The position numbers and the translations under genes are program-made. 38,509 nucleotides of DNA from Calditrichota bacterium (GTDB lineage Bacteria > Calditrichota > Calditrichia > Calditrichales > J004). Shown one piece after another: positions 9,564 through 17,459 of this stretch (positions are counted from its first letter, which is position 1; every line of letters begins with the position of its first letter). The DNA lies in assembly GCA_003696775.1 (NCBI GenBank), contig RFFS01000155.1, positions 1 to 38,509 of the forward strand. The letters are read 5' to 3'. The notes below the pieces were generated by a model that was not told the origin of the DNA, searched no databases, and worked only from the letters and a program-made list of their open reading frames with translations.

Positions 9564-10411
9564 TTTGAGTAGTCGTAAAATCCTTTCCCGCTTTTACGGC
9601 CCAGAAAACCCGCGGCCACCATTTTTTTAAGCAACGGACAGGGCCGGTATTTCGGGTCACCCAAACCTTCATATAACACATTCATGATACTCAGACACAC
9701 ATCAAGCCCGATAAAATCGGCCAGGGTAAGCGGCCCCATAGGATGATTCATCCCCAATTTCATAACCGTATCGATGGCCTCTTTATCCGCCACGCCTTCC
9801 ATCAGGCAAAAAATCGCTTCATTGATCATGGGCATCAATATGCGATTGGCAATAAAACCGGGGTAATCGTTCACTTCCACCGGCGTTTTGCCCAGTTCAC
9901 GGGACATACGTTCAACCGTGGCGTAGGTTTCATCGGACGTCGCCAATCCGCGAATCACTTCCACAAGCTTCATCACCGGCACCGGATTCATGAAATGCAT
10001 GCCAATCACCTTTTCCGGCCGGTTGGTAACAGCGGCAATTTCCGTTATGGATATGGAAGATGTATTGCTGGCTAAAATCGTTTCCCCGGAACAGATATCA
10101 TCCAGTTTCCGGAAGATATCATTTTTTAGTTCCTGATTCTCGGTCGCCGCTTCCACTACCAGCATATCATGGGCAAAAACCTGATAATCCGTGGAAATTT
10201 CAATACGTTCCAGGGTTGCCTGCATTTGCTCGGGGGTCAGGATCTCTTTTTTTACCTGTCGTTGTAAATTTTTTTCAATTGTGGCCAGCGCTTTTTCCAA
10301 ATACGCCATTTTAATATCCACAAGGTGAACGGTATATCCGCTTTGGGCAAACACATGGGCGATACCGTTACCCATGGTGCCGCATCCTACAACACCTACA
10401 GTTTTACTCAT
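9560..10411 (-). CDS. hbd: 3-hydroxybutyryl-CoA (3-hydroxyacyl-CoA) dehydrogenase
   Basis: A 283-residue NAD(P)-dependent enzyme that interconverts acetoacetyl-CoA and 3-hydroxybutyryl-CoA. The N-terminal Rossmann motif is [14 protein letters not shown]; later come the conserved [21 protein letters not shown] (with the catalytic His) and [16 protein letters not shown]. The single-domain bacterial length of about 283 is normal. The ATG at 10411 is chosen over an in-frame TTG 18 bases upstream because MSKTVGVVG is the usual opening and GGAG lies upstream. It overlaps the thiolase stop by 8 bases, which supports coupled translation. With the thiolase it forms two steps of a four-carbon CoA route (butyrate, PHB or beta-oxidation). 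No crotonase or acyl-CoA dehydrogenase is in the window. Confidence 0.93.
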   Translation of the reverse strand: MSKTVGVVGCGTMGNGIAHVFAQSGYTVHLVDIKMAYLEKALATIEKNLQRQVKKEILTPEQMQATLERIEISTDYQVFAHDMLVVEAATENQELKNDIFRKLDDICSGETILASNTSSISITEIAAVTNRPEKVIGMHFMNPVPVMKLVEVIRGLATSDETYATVERMSRELGKTPVEVNDYPGFIANRILMPMINEAIFCLMEGVADKEAIDTVMKLGMNHPMGPLTLADFIGLDVCLSIMNVLYEGLGDPKYRPCPLLKKMVAAGFLGRKSGKGFYDYSK

Positions 10412-11600
10412 TTTCGAACTTCTCCACAATTAAGGTTGACGCTTCCCCGCCCCCGATACAAATGGATGCCAGGCCACGCCGGGCGGAACGTTGTTGCATG
10501 GCATGTAACAGGGTGACCAAAATACGCGCTCCGCTGGCGCCGATGGGATGGCCGATTGCCACGGAACCGCCATGCACATTAACTTTTTCCACCGGAATGC
10601 CAAGTAACCGATTATTGATTAAGGTGACGACGGCAAACGCTTCATTGATTTCAAACAGATCAATATCTTCCACTTTTAACCCGGCTTTCCCCAAGGCTTT
10701 TCGAATACTATCGGAGGGGGCGGTTGTAAATTCTTCCGGCAAGCGGGCCGCTGACGCCTGGCTGACAATGGTAACCATCGGGGTCAAACCCAATGCACGG
10801 GCCTTTTCTTCGGACATTAATAAAAGCGCCGCGGCCCCGTCATTGATTGACGAAGCATTGGCGGCTGTTACCGTACCGTCTTTTTCAAATGCCGGACGCA
10901 GCTTTGGAATCTTCTCAAAATTTACTCGATGTGGTTCCTCATCTTCGGCCACCACGATCGGGTCCCCTTTACGCCGCGTAACAGTAACCGGTACAATCTC
11001 GTCCTTAAAACGCCCCGTTTCCATGGATTCCAAAGCGCGTTTATAACTCAGGATGGAAAATTCATCCTGGGCATCACGGGGCACATCACAACTTTTAGCG
11101 CACATTTCCGCAGCATTGCCCATATGAAAATCGTTATACGGGTCCCACAGCCCGTCTTTGATCATGCCATCCACTACCGTGGCATGGCCCATTTTATGTC
11201 CGGCGCGGTAATCGGGAAGATAAAAAGGGGCCTGAGACATATTCTCCATGCCTCCCGCAATCACCACATCCGCATCGCCTACCTGAATGGCTTGCGCGGC
11301 CAACATGACCGCTTTTAATCCGGAACCGCACACTTTATTGATCGTCAGGCACTGCACGGACTTATCCAGTCCCGCTCCGAGAGCGGCCTGCCGGGCGGGC
11401 GCCTGCCCTTCATTGGCGGGCAGGACATTACCCATAATTACTTCATCCACGCAAGCCGGATCGATACCGCTTTTTTCGATAACACCTTTTATGGCCGCAC
11501 TGCCCAGCATGGTAGCGGGCACATCTTTAAAAGCACCCATAAATGAAGCAACTGGCGTGCGCGCCGCACTTACAATAACGACTTTTTTAATTTCTGACAT
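10404..11600 (-). CDS. Acetyl-CoA C-acetyltransferase (thiolase)
   Basis: A 398-residue thiolase that condenses two acetyl-CoA or cleaves acetoacetyl-CoA. The nucleophile Cys91 lies in [34 protein letters not shown] (active His) and CIGGGEAS (second active Cys) follow. The size and the pattern [16 protein letters not shown] fit the biosynthetic acetyl-CoA acetyltransferase group. The start at 11600 has GGTGA seven bases upstream; upstream in-frame codons add eight non-homologous residues. It is followed directly by the overlapping dehydrogenase gene and lies 68 bases after phoH. Confidence 0.93.
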   Translation of the reverse strand: MSEIKKVVIVSAARTPVASFMGAFKDVPATMLGSAAIKGVIEKSGIDPACVDEVIMGNVLPANEGQAPARQAALGAGLDKSVQCLTINKVCGSGLKAVMLAAQAIQVGDADVVIAGGMENMSQAPFYLPDYRAGHKMGHATVVDGMIKDGLWDPYNDFHMGNAAEMCAKSCDVPRDAQDEFSILSYKRALESMETGRFKDEIVPVTVTRRKGDPIVVAEDEEPHRVNFEKIPKLRPAFEKDGTVTAANASSINDGAAALLLMSEEKARALGLTPMVTIVSQASAARLPEEFTTAPSDSIRKALGKAGLKVEDIDLFEINEAFAVVTLINNRLLGIPVEKVNVHGGSVAIGHPIGASGARILVTLLHAMQQRSARRGLASICIGGGEASTLIVEKFENE

Positions 11601-11668
11601 AATATTCACCATATTTATAGACAAGTAGGGAATTTACCCATAACGAAGACGTATATCAACTTAGTTAC

Positions 11669-12652
11669 TTATATTTCATCGTCTGCATCATAAGCATCGT
11701 AGGCATCGATGATTTTTTTGACCAAAGGGTGGCGAACCACATCTTCCCGGTTAAAATATACCACCTTTATCTGCTCAATGGCACGCAATACACGTAAACC
11801 GGTTATCAGGCCGGACTCCTTACGATGATCCAAATCCACCTGTGTAACATCACCGGTGACCATGGCCTTGGTATGATGCCCCAGGCGGGTTAGAAACATT
11901 TTCATCTGGGTAAATGTGGTATTTTGGGCCTCATCCAGAATAACAAAGGCATTGTTCAACGTACGGCCGCGCATATAGGCCAGGGGAATGATTTCAATAA
12001 TCTGCTCTTCGAACATATTTTTCAACTGACTGCGTGGCAGCATATCTTCCAACGCATCATAAAGCGGTTTTAAATATGGATCGATTTTTTCCTTAAAATC
12101 CCCGGGAAGATAGCCGAGGCTTTCACCCGCTTCCACAGCCGGCCGTGTTAAAATTATTTTTTTGATAAAACCCTTTATATAGTAATGTACCGCCAGGGCA
12201 ACGGCAATATAGGTTTTCCCCGTACCCGCCGGCCCTATTACAAATGTCAGATCATGATCCTGAACAGAGCGGATGACTTCGCGTTGCCCCTCTGTTTTGG
12301 CATACACGGTTTTTCGGACAGTGGTAATTTGATTGTCGATTTCCTGAGCAACGCGGTTTTCGGGAACGTTTTCACTCATGGCCGGAAGGCTATGAACATG
12401 GACAATGGTGCGGATATCTTCAGCCGTTACCCGTTTTTTTTTGCGTAGCAGGGCTATCATTTCTTCGCACATGGCCAGAACTGCTTCCGTTTCGCGCGCC
12501 TTACCGATAATTTTCAAACGTGATCCGCGGGAAACTATACGGCATTCTGTCTGTTCGGACAACACATTAATAAATAGATCATTGGGCCCGTAAAAATAAA
12601 CCGGCGGGACATCTTCCGGAATGTCAAATATAAGTTCTTTGAGTTCTTCCAT
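11669..12652 (-). CDS. PhoH-family ATPase (YbeZ-like)
   Basis: A 327-residue cytoplasmic ATPase. An N-terminal KH-like region (to about residue 80) precedes the P-loop GPAGTGKT (140-147). The family hallmarks ILTRPAVEAGESLGYLPGD, VILDEAQN (Walker B) and MVTGDVTQVDL follow. PhoH/YbeZ proteins are linked to RNA metabolism and are often encoded next to ybeY, which is absent here; the precise function is unsettled. The ATG at 12652 gives the normal opening MEELKELI; a TTG six bases upstream is the alternative. No Shine-Dalgarno sequence is visible, and a terminator-like hairpin ends only 16 bases before the start codon, so expression may depend on readthrough or an unusual start. It heads the run through thiolase, hbd, nusB and secA. 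Confidence 0.92.
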   Translation of the reverse strand: MEELKELIFDIPEDVPPVYFYGPNDLFINVLSEQTECRIVSRGSRLKIIGKARETEAVLAMCEEMIALLRKKKRVTAEDIRTIVHVHSLPAMSENVPENRVAQEIDNQITTVRKTVYAKTEGQREVIRSVQDHDLTFVIGPAGTGKTYIAVALAVHYYIKGFIKKIILTRPAVEAGESLGYLPGDFKEKIDPYLKPLYDALEDMLPRSQLKNMFEEQIIEIIPLAYMRGRTLNNAFVILDEAQNTTFTQMKMFLTRLGHHTKAMVTGDVTQVDLDHRKESGLITGLRVLRAIEQIKVVYFNREDVVRHPLVKKIIDAYDAYDADDEI

Positions 12653-12663
12653 AGTCAATAAAT

Positions 12664-12697
12664 AAAAAAAGCTTCCGGCTGTTCAAACCGGAAGCTT
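12664..12697 (-). terminator. Rho-independent terminator after the LysM gene, abutting phoH
   Basis: A perfect 10-base stem AAGCTTCCGG / CCGGAAGCTT (12669-12678 and 12688-12697) with a 9-base loop is followed on the minus strand by seven T residues. It lies 24 bases after the LysM gene stop. Only 11 bases separate the end of the T-run from the phoH start. Confidence 0.85.
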
Positions 12698-12720
12698 TAT
12701 TGAATAAATTGTAAACTATC

Positions 12721-13563
12721 TTAGCGTTCGATTTTTATGACCTGATACGGATAGATAACATTCGGGTCAGAAATGGTGCTTTTGTTGGCTTCGAACAGCT
12801 TTTGCCATTTAAATGAGCTGCCATATACATTCGAATAACCGGCGATCATCGATAGATTTTCACCTTTTTGAACCAGGTGCTCATTCGGACCAACAACACG
12901 GGGAATGGTCAGCACCTGATCTGGGAAGATCAAATCGGGGTCTTTAATTTGATCCGCATTGGATGTATAAATACGCATCCAGGCATAGGCGTCACCATAG
13001 ATATCGGGCTTGGCAGCAATTTTCCATAAATAATCGCCACGTTCAACCGTATAGGAAGGCGGCACGGCGGTTTTGCCTTTTTCGCGAGCCTGATTGATCA
13101 GACTCAACACCTGATTCAGGCTGCGCTCATTAGCGGTCAGTGTGGATAAATCGTTTTTCTTCAGCTCTTCAACCTTGGCTTCAAAATCGTTTAACTCATT
13201 CATCCGGCTGTAAATATCTTCCGGAGACATGGCCAGGAAAGCACTAACATCATTTTTCAATTGATTGATTTCGGCGACGTATGCATCATTACCGGCTTTA
13301 TCGGAGCTGGCAATCGCATAGATTTCATTCCATGTCTGATCAATTTGCTGATTCAGGGATTCGAGTTCTTGTTTTAACTGAGCAATGCGGGCGTCTTCAT
13401 CGGCAATACCCTGCTCGGCTGTGGCTAAACGACCTTTCCATTTTTCCAACTCAGCCATGTATTGTTCCTGAGTCATTTCTTCGTAATTATAAGAATAGTT
13501 CTGAGCGTAAGCTGCAACAAACGAGAGCAGCAATACTATAAAAACGGATTTAACAGCGTTCAT
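12721..13563 (-). CDS. Periplasmic coiled-coil protein with two LysM domains
   Basis: A 280-residue exported protein; the ATG at 13563 has an AAGGAGAT ribosome site. A signal peptide (cleavage near AAYAQ) leads to a Tyr-rich mature N-terminus, then a Glu/Lys-rich coiled coil (about residues 30-165). Two LysM modules end the protein (about 170-222 and 227-280), with openings YTVERGDYLWKIA and HLVQKGENLSMIA. LysM binds N-acetylglucosamine polymers such as peptidoglycan. No hydrolase domain is present, so it looks structural. The 52-residue LysM units, longer than the usual 44 or so, carry a YGxxxxWxxxxxxN insertion seen in long LysM variants. It lies 35 bases after the small lipoprotein gene, and the two probably form one operon. 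Confidence 0.85.
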   Translation of the reverse strand: MNAVKSVFIVLLLSFVAAYAQNYSYNYEEMTQEQYMAELEKWKGRLATAEQGIADEDARIAQLKQELESLNQQIDQTWNEIYAIASSDKAGNDAYVAEINQLKNDVSAFLAMSPEDIYSRMNELNDFEAKVEELKKNDLSTLTANERSLNQVLSLINQAREKGKTAVPPSYTVERGDYLWKIAAKPDIYGDAYAWMRIYTSNADQIKDPDLIFPDQVLTIPRVVGPNEHLVQKGENLSMIAGYSNVYGSSFKWQKLFEANKSTISDPNVIYPYQVIKIER

Positions 13564-13598
13564 TTTTATCTCCTTTATATTCAGATAGATTCTAACGG

Positions 13599-13889
13599 TT
13601 ATTCACCATCAGCAGCTTTACGCGCTTCAACGGCTTTACTTACTTTTTCTTTTTCAGCCTGAGCTTTTTTCAACTCAGCTTTTTTAGCATCTACCTGACG
13701 CTGAAGATCATCGGCTTCGGCTTTTTTATCCTGATATGCTTTTTCGGCATCCAACGCAGCGGCACGGGTTTCTTCCAATGTCTGAATCTCTTCTTCACTG
13801 GCTTTCCAACCGCAACTGGTCAATGACAATCCCAGCACAAGCAACAATCCCATGCTCAGGATCCGGATTGAGTTAGACAACTTTTTCAT
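13599..13889 (-). CDS. Small coiled-coil lipoprotein
   Basis: A 96-residue lipoprotein. The start is the ATG at 13889, with GGAGG eight bases upstream; an in-frame TTG just before it is less likely. The signal sequence ends in the lipobox LTSC (Cys26), followed by an Ala/Glu/Lys/Gln-rich heptad segment to the C-terminus, predicted to be one long helix. In length and composition it resembles Lpp/OprI-like or YbgF-like coil lipoproteins, but there is no recognised family motif. Its place just before a LysM protein suggests a role at the outer membrane-peptidoglycan interface; this is inference from context. Confidence 0.75.
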   Translation of the reverse strand: MKKLSNSIRILSMGLLLVLGLSLTSCGWKASEEEIQTLEETRAAALDAEKAYQDKKAEADDLQRQVDAKKAELKKAQAEKEKVSKAVEARKAADGE

Positions 13890-13930
13890 CAATAGCCTCC
13901 TAAAAATATGATGTTCGTTGATTAGCGTAA

Positions 13931-13959
13931 AACCTACTAAAATAGGTACTTTAAGTCAA
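13931..13959 (-). promoter_or_regulatory. Candidate sigma70-type promoter for the lipoprotein-LysM pair
   Basis: On the minus strand TTGACT (13954-13959) and TAGGTT (13931-13936) are separated by 17 bases, placing transcription start about 35 bases before the ATG at 13889. The -35 matches 5 of 6 consensus bases, but the -10 only 3 of 6. Confidence 0.3.
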
Positions 13960-13964
13960 GCATA

Positions 13965-15722
13965 TTAACGTCTTAACCGGATATGTAATTCTTTTAATTG
14001 CGCCTCGTCAACTTCCGACGGTGCGTTATCCATCAGCGATAATCCGGAACTGGTCTTCGGAAAGGCAATCACATCGCGAATCGATTCATTTCCGGTTAAC
14101 AACATCACCAGGCGATCCAAACCAAAGGCGATTCCACCGTGCGGTGGCGCGCCATATTTCAGAGCATCCAACAAAAAACCAAACTTTGCTTCGGCTTCTT
14201 CTTCACTTATATTTAAAACATTAAACATTTTTTGTTGTATATCATTTCGATGAATACGGATACTACCGCCCGCAATTTCATTACCATTCCATACCAAATC
14301 ATAAGCCCGCGCCAGCGCCTTATCCGGATGTTCATCGAGTTGTTCCATTTGATCCGCTTTGGGGCTGGTAAACGGATGGTGCCGCGCGACGTATCGTTTT
14401 TCATCGGGATTATATTCCAACAATGGGAAATCCACAACCCAAAACAGATCATGCTTGTTTTTATCTATCAGGTTCAGGTCTTCCCCTAATTTCAACCGTA
14501 CGGCGCCCAATGCGTTATAGGTTATGTCGTACGTATCGGCGATAAAGAACAACAGATCGTTTTCCTTCAAATGAAATTGTTCGATCAATGATTTTTGTTC
14601 ACTTTCGGAAAGGAACTTGGCAATACCGGTTTGCAAACCTTCGCCGGCAACCTTACTGTAGGCCAGTCCTTTTGCCCCGTACTTTTTAGCATAATCCACA
14701 AGCTGATCAATTTGCTTGCGGGTATAGTTATATTGCGCTGGCAACACCAACATGGCGATATGGCCGCCATTTTCCAAAACACCTTTAAACGCATTAAAAC
14801 CTGTTTCTGCAAACACCGCGCTTACATTTTTTAAGGTCAGTTCAAAGCGACGATCGGGTTTATCCGTGCCATATGTCTCCATCGCATCTTTATAGCTCAA
14901 CCTGGGGAAGGGTGTTTCCAGTTCCACACCCAGAATTTCCTTAAACAGATGAGCGGTTAAACCACTGGCCACATTCATAACATCGTCTTCGTCCACAAAG
15001 GACATTTCGATATCGATCTGGGTAAATTCCGGTTGACGGTCTTTACGCAAATCTTCATCCCGGAAACATTTTACAATTTGAAAATATTTGTCAAAGCCCG
15101 ACACCATTAACAACTGCTTATAGGTTTGGGGAGATTGAGGCAAGGCGTAAAAACGACCAGGGAAATTCCTGCTGGGAACCAGGAAATCACGTGCGCCCTC
15201 CGGTGTGGATTTCATCAATACGGGTGTTTCTATTTCCGTAAAGCCTTCCTTTTCCATATAATAACGCACGGCGGAAGTCACACGCCCCCTTACACGGATG
15301 TCATTATGCAACTTAGTACGCCGCAAATCCAGGTATCGGTATTTCAATCGTATTTCATCATTAACCGTAATGGCATCATCCATTTCAAAGGGTGGGGTTT
15401 GCGATATATTCAGTACATTTAATTCATGAACCATCACTTCAATATCACCGGTCGCCAGTTTCTCATTATGCCTGTCTTCCGGCCGTTCATGCACAAGGCC
15501 GGTTACCTGAATAACATATTCGGAACGCAAACTTTTTGCCTGCTCATAACAGGGTGTATGATATTCCGGATTAAAGACAACCTGGGTAATGCCGTATTGA
15601 TCTCTCAAATCTATAAAAATAACGCCACCGTGGTCACGGCGTTTAGCGACCCATCCGGCCAGTTTAACTTCTTTTTGGGTAAAGGATGTGTTCAGTTCGC
15701 CACAGGTATGTGTACGGTACAT
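13965..15722 (-). CDS. aspS: Aspartyl-tRNA synthetase, bacterial type
   Basis: A 585-residue class II synthetase that charges tRNA-Asp. It has the N-terminal OB-fold anticodon domain (GWVAKRRDHGGVIFIDLRD), motif 2 (FRDEDLRKDRQPEFTQID), the bacterial GAD insertion between about residues 280 and 420, and motif 3 (GIAFGLDRLVMLL). Length is normal for the bacterial type. Residue 31 is His where the Asp-specific E. coli enzyme has Leu; His here is linked to non-discriminating enzymes that also make Asp-tRNA-Asn. The ATG at 15722 has GGAG five bases upstream. A candidate promoter lies just upstream and the Exb cluster's terminator lies behind that, so the gene appears to be independently transcribed. 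Confidence 0.96.
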   Translation of the reverse strand: MYRTHTCGELNTSFTQKEVKLAGWVAKRRDHGGVIFIDLRDQYGITQVVFNPEYHTPCYEQAKSLRSEYVIQVTGLVHERPEDRHNEKLATGDIEVMVHELNVLNISQTPPFEMDDAITVNDEIRLKYRYLDLRRTKLHNDIRVRGRVTSAVRYYMEKEGFTEIETPVLMKSTPEGARDFLVPSRNFPGRFYALPQSPQTYKQLLMVSGFDKYFQIVKCFRDEDLRKDRQPEFTQIDIEMSFVDEDDVMNVASGLTAHLFKEILGVELETPFPRLSYKDAMETYGTDKPDRRFELTLKNVSAVFAETGFNAFKGVLENGGHIAMLVLPAQYNYTRKQIDQLVDYAKKYGAKGLAYSKVAGEGLQTGIAKFLSESEQKSLIEQFHLKENDLLFFIADTYDITYNALGAVRLKLGEDLNLIDKNKHDLFWVVDFPLLEYNPDEKRYVARHHPFTSPKADQMEQLDEHPDKALARAYDLVWNGNEIAGGSIRIHRNDIQQKMFNVLNISEEEAEAKFGFLLDALKYGAPPHGGIAFGLDRLVMLLTGNESIRDVIAFPKTSSGLSLMDNAPSEVDEAQLKELHIRLRR

Positions 15723-15752
15723 GTATGCTCCACACTTTATTGATGAGCGGGC

Positions 15753-15781
15753 AATATAAATAAATAGATAAGATGGCTCAA
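15753..15781 (-). promoter_or_regulatory. Candidate sigma70-type promoter for aspS
   Basis: On the minus strand TTGAGC (15776-15781), a 17-base AT-rich spacer and TATATT (15753-15758) lie about 30 bases before the aspS ATG, directly after the terminator of the preceding operon. The match is 4/6 and 5/6. Confidence 0.45.
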
Positions 15782-15785
15782 ATAT

Positions 15786-15817
15786 AAAAAAGCCCCGAAA
15801 ATACGGGGCTTTTTTTA
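15786..15817 (-). terminator. Rho-independent terminator of the Exb/TPR cluster
   Basis: The inverted repeat AAAAAAGCCCCG / CGGGGCTTTTTT (15786-15797 and 15804-15815) has a 6-base loop and a T-run on both strands. It lies 15 bases after the stop of the TonB-like gene and marks the end of the seven-gene cluster. Confidence 0.85.
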
Positions 15818-15832
15818 AGAATTTGCATGTTG

Positions 15833-16936
15833 TCAGCTACTGAAAATCCACTTATATCGCGCGTTGACATTGCCGTCTTTGGGATTGATTTTCTTAAAGC
15901 GCCAGGATTTTATGCGTCGGCTTATACAATTTTCCACATTGCGATTTTTAAGGGAGGAATTCACTATACGTACGCGTGTAACACGTCCGTTGGGCGCTAT
16001 GGTAAATTGCACTGTTACGCTACCTTTAAGATTCGGATTGATACGTGCTTCTTTTTTGTAACATTGTTGGATACCTTGTGTATGCTGAGCAACAACCTGT
16101 CCGATAGCATCCTGGGAACGATTGGTAGCTTTGGATCCACGTCCGGAAACGCCACCGCCAACTCCTTTTATGGAAAAACCGGCATCACGTTTAATATTAA
16201 CACCAGACCCTGTGCCGACACCACTGCCGGAAATCAGGTCATCAATACCGGCACGTCCCTTACGTCCGCCACCGCCTTTACGTTCACCGAGGGAGGAACG
16301 ACGGTTGGATGAGGACGCGGTAACCAAGCCGTCCGCGTTACCGATGGCATCTTCCAGATTACCCAACCCGGCATCGCCACCTTCACCCAGCACATCATAA
16401 ACAGCGTCACCCGTGCCACCGCCACCACTGGCGGACAATTCACCCAACACACCCGTGCTGGCAACTTGTTGTTGTACCCGGGAACGCTGGGCGCCCCTTC
16501 GTGCGGCGGCCCGTCGGGCTTGTTCACGTCTTTCCTGCGCGGATTGCCCACTGGCTTCTTCCCTTTTACCCTGATCCTGCTTGGCGCGGGTATCTTCCTT
16601 GGGAGCTTCTTCTTTTACACCCTCTTCGGCAGCCAGGGCATTGTCTTCCACCTGCACTTCTTCAGGTTGCGGCTCTTCAAATTGAGTAGCGTAGAATTTT
16701 TGGATATATTTTTCCTTTATGGCGCTTTGTAGTTCCTCACTGGAAAATTCCATATTTGCCAGTATGGCAATTGTGGTAAACGATAGTAATAAGGAGGAAA
16801 AGAGGATCAGAAAAAAACGCTTATCCATACCCTCGAAAAAGTTTTTTTCAAACTCTTTCGGGAAGCTAACTATTCTGTATCCACCTCCGGAACGCGCCGC
16901 GCCCTGTGCCTGTAACTTTTTCTGAAATGTATCCAT
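15833..16936 (-). CDS. TonB-like envelope-spanning protein with AgmX/PglI-type C-terminal domain
   Basis: A 367-residue inner-membrane protein probably reaching across the periplasm. A short cytoplasmic N-terminus precedes one membrane helix (residues 40-62). Then come an acidic Glu/Pro/Gln stretch (about 84-125), an Arg/Ala/Gln helix-forming stretch and a long Gly/Ser-rich linker (about 165-275). The C-terminal 95 residues form a TonB/TolA-like alpha-beta domain (GIQQCYKKE...NPNLKGSVTVQFTI...GRV...SSL...VENCISRRIKSWRF). Two Cys (292 and 337) sit at the positions conserved in AgmX/PglI-type domains of Myxococcus motility proteins and may form a disulfide. It follows ExbB and two ExbD genes and so likely transmits motor force outward. 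It is the last gene of the cluster, before a terminator. The family call is from recalled motif patterns, not a search. Confidence 0.82.
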   Translation of the reverse strand: MDTFQKKLQAQGAARSGGGYRIVSFPKEFEKNFFEGMDKRFFLILFSSLLLSFTTIAILANMEFSSEELQSAIKEKYIQKFYATQFEEPQPEEVQVEDNALAAEEGVKEEAPKEDTRAKQDQGKREEASGQSAQERREQARRAAARRGAQRSRVQQQVASTGVLGELSASGGGGTGDAVYDVLGEGGDAGLGNLEDAIGNADGLVTASSSNRRSSLGERKGGGGRKGRAGIDDLISGSGVGTGSGVNIKRDAGFSIKGVGGGVSGRGSKATNRSQDAIGQVVAQHTQGIQQCYKKEARINPNLKGSVTVQFTIAPNGRVTRVRIVNSSLKNRNVENCISRRIKSWRFKKINPKDGNVNARYKWIFSS

Positions 16937-16955
16937 GTATCAACCTATCTTTGGG

Positions 16956-17441
16956 TTAACCTTTTTTAATTGTTAACAGCCGCATATTATAATATTCCGA
17001 TTTGCTGCAGGTAAACATCACTTTGTACAAAAGGTCAAAATGCATATCCTTGTCTCCCTGGATAATGACCGTATGTTTGAACTCCTTACCCACATCAGCT
17101 TCCAGTTGGCGTTCCGTTTCCGCAAATTCCGACAAAACCTGGGAGAGTGGTTTGATCAGAACACTTTGGGGATCGACTTCACTTAACGACATAACCGGTT
17201 TATTATTCACCAAAATATCATTTTTGGTCACGGAAACCTGAAGTTCCTTCTTCGGTTTTTCACCGATGACGGATTCCGGAAGAGTCAGATCCGCGGACTG
17301 TGTTACCAGAGCGCCTTCCGTTGAAAAGGATTTGAGAAGGAATAACAGGATGATGGTCATCATATCCATCATCGAGTTCATATTAAGTTGTCCTTCTTCC
17401 TTTTCAAGGTGTCTTTTGGATTTGGATGGTTGAAAGGCCAT
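16956..17441 (-). CDS. ExbD/TolR-type motor subunit, canonical Asp present
   Basis: A 161-residue single-pass inner-membrane protein. The cytoplasmic N-terminus is charged; the membrane helix starts at LNMNSMMDMMTIILLFLL, and Asp26 aligns with the ion-carrying Asp of ExbD (Asp25) and TolR (Asp23). A periplasmic domain with the pattern LQVSVTKNDILVNNKPV and HTVIIQGDKDMHFDLLYKVM follows, as in ExbD/TolR. ATG at 17441 has GGAG upstream. It lies 18 bases after the other ExbD gene and 19 bases before the TonB-like gene. Two ExbD-type genes next to one ExbB resembles the Myxococcus AglRQS motor. It would work with ExbB to convert the ion gradient into motion. Confidence 0.9.
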   Translation of the reverse strand: MAFQPSKSKRHLEKEEGQLNMNSMMDMMTIILLFLLKSFSTEGALVTQSADLTLPESVIGEKPKKELQVSVTKNDILVNNKPVMSLSEVDPQSVLIKPLSQVLSEFAETERQLEADVGKEFKHTVIIQGDKDMHFDLLYKVMFTCSKSEYYNMRLLTIKKG

Positions 17442-17459
17442 ATAATTCTCCAGCTTTCC

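Noticed and set aside
13932-13947. Small hairpin ACCTA/TAGGT after aspS as a terminator
   Set aside because: The stem has just 5 base pairs with a weak T-run, and the site overlaps a candidate promoter for the next gene.
15827-16732. Plus-strand frames opposite the Gly-rich linker gene
   Set aside because: Low-complexity GC-rich coding keeps several frames open by chance; the minus-strand frame has the membrane helix and TonB-like domain.
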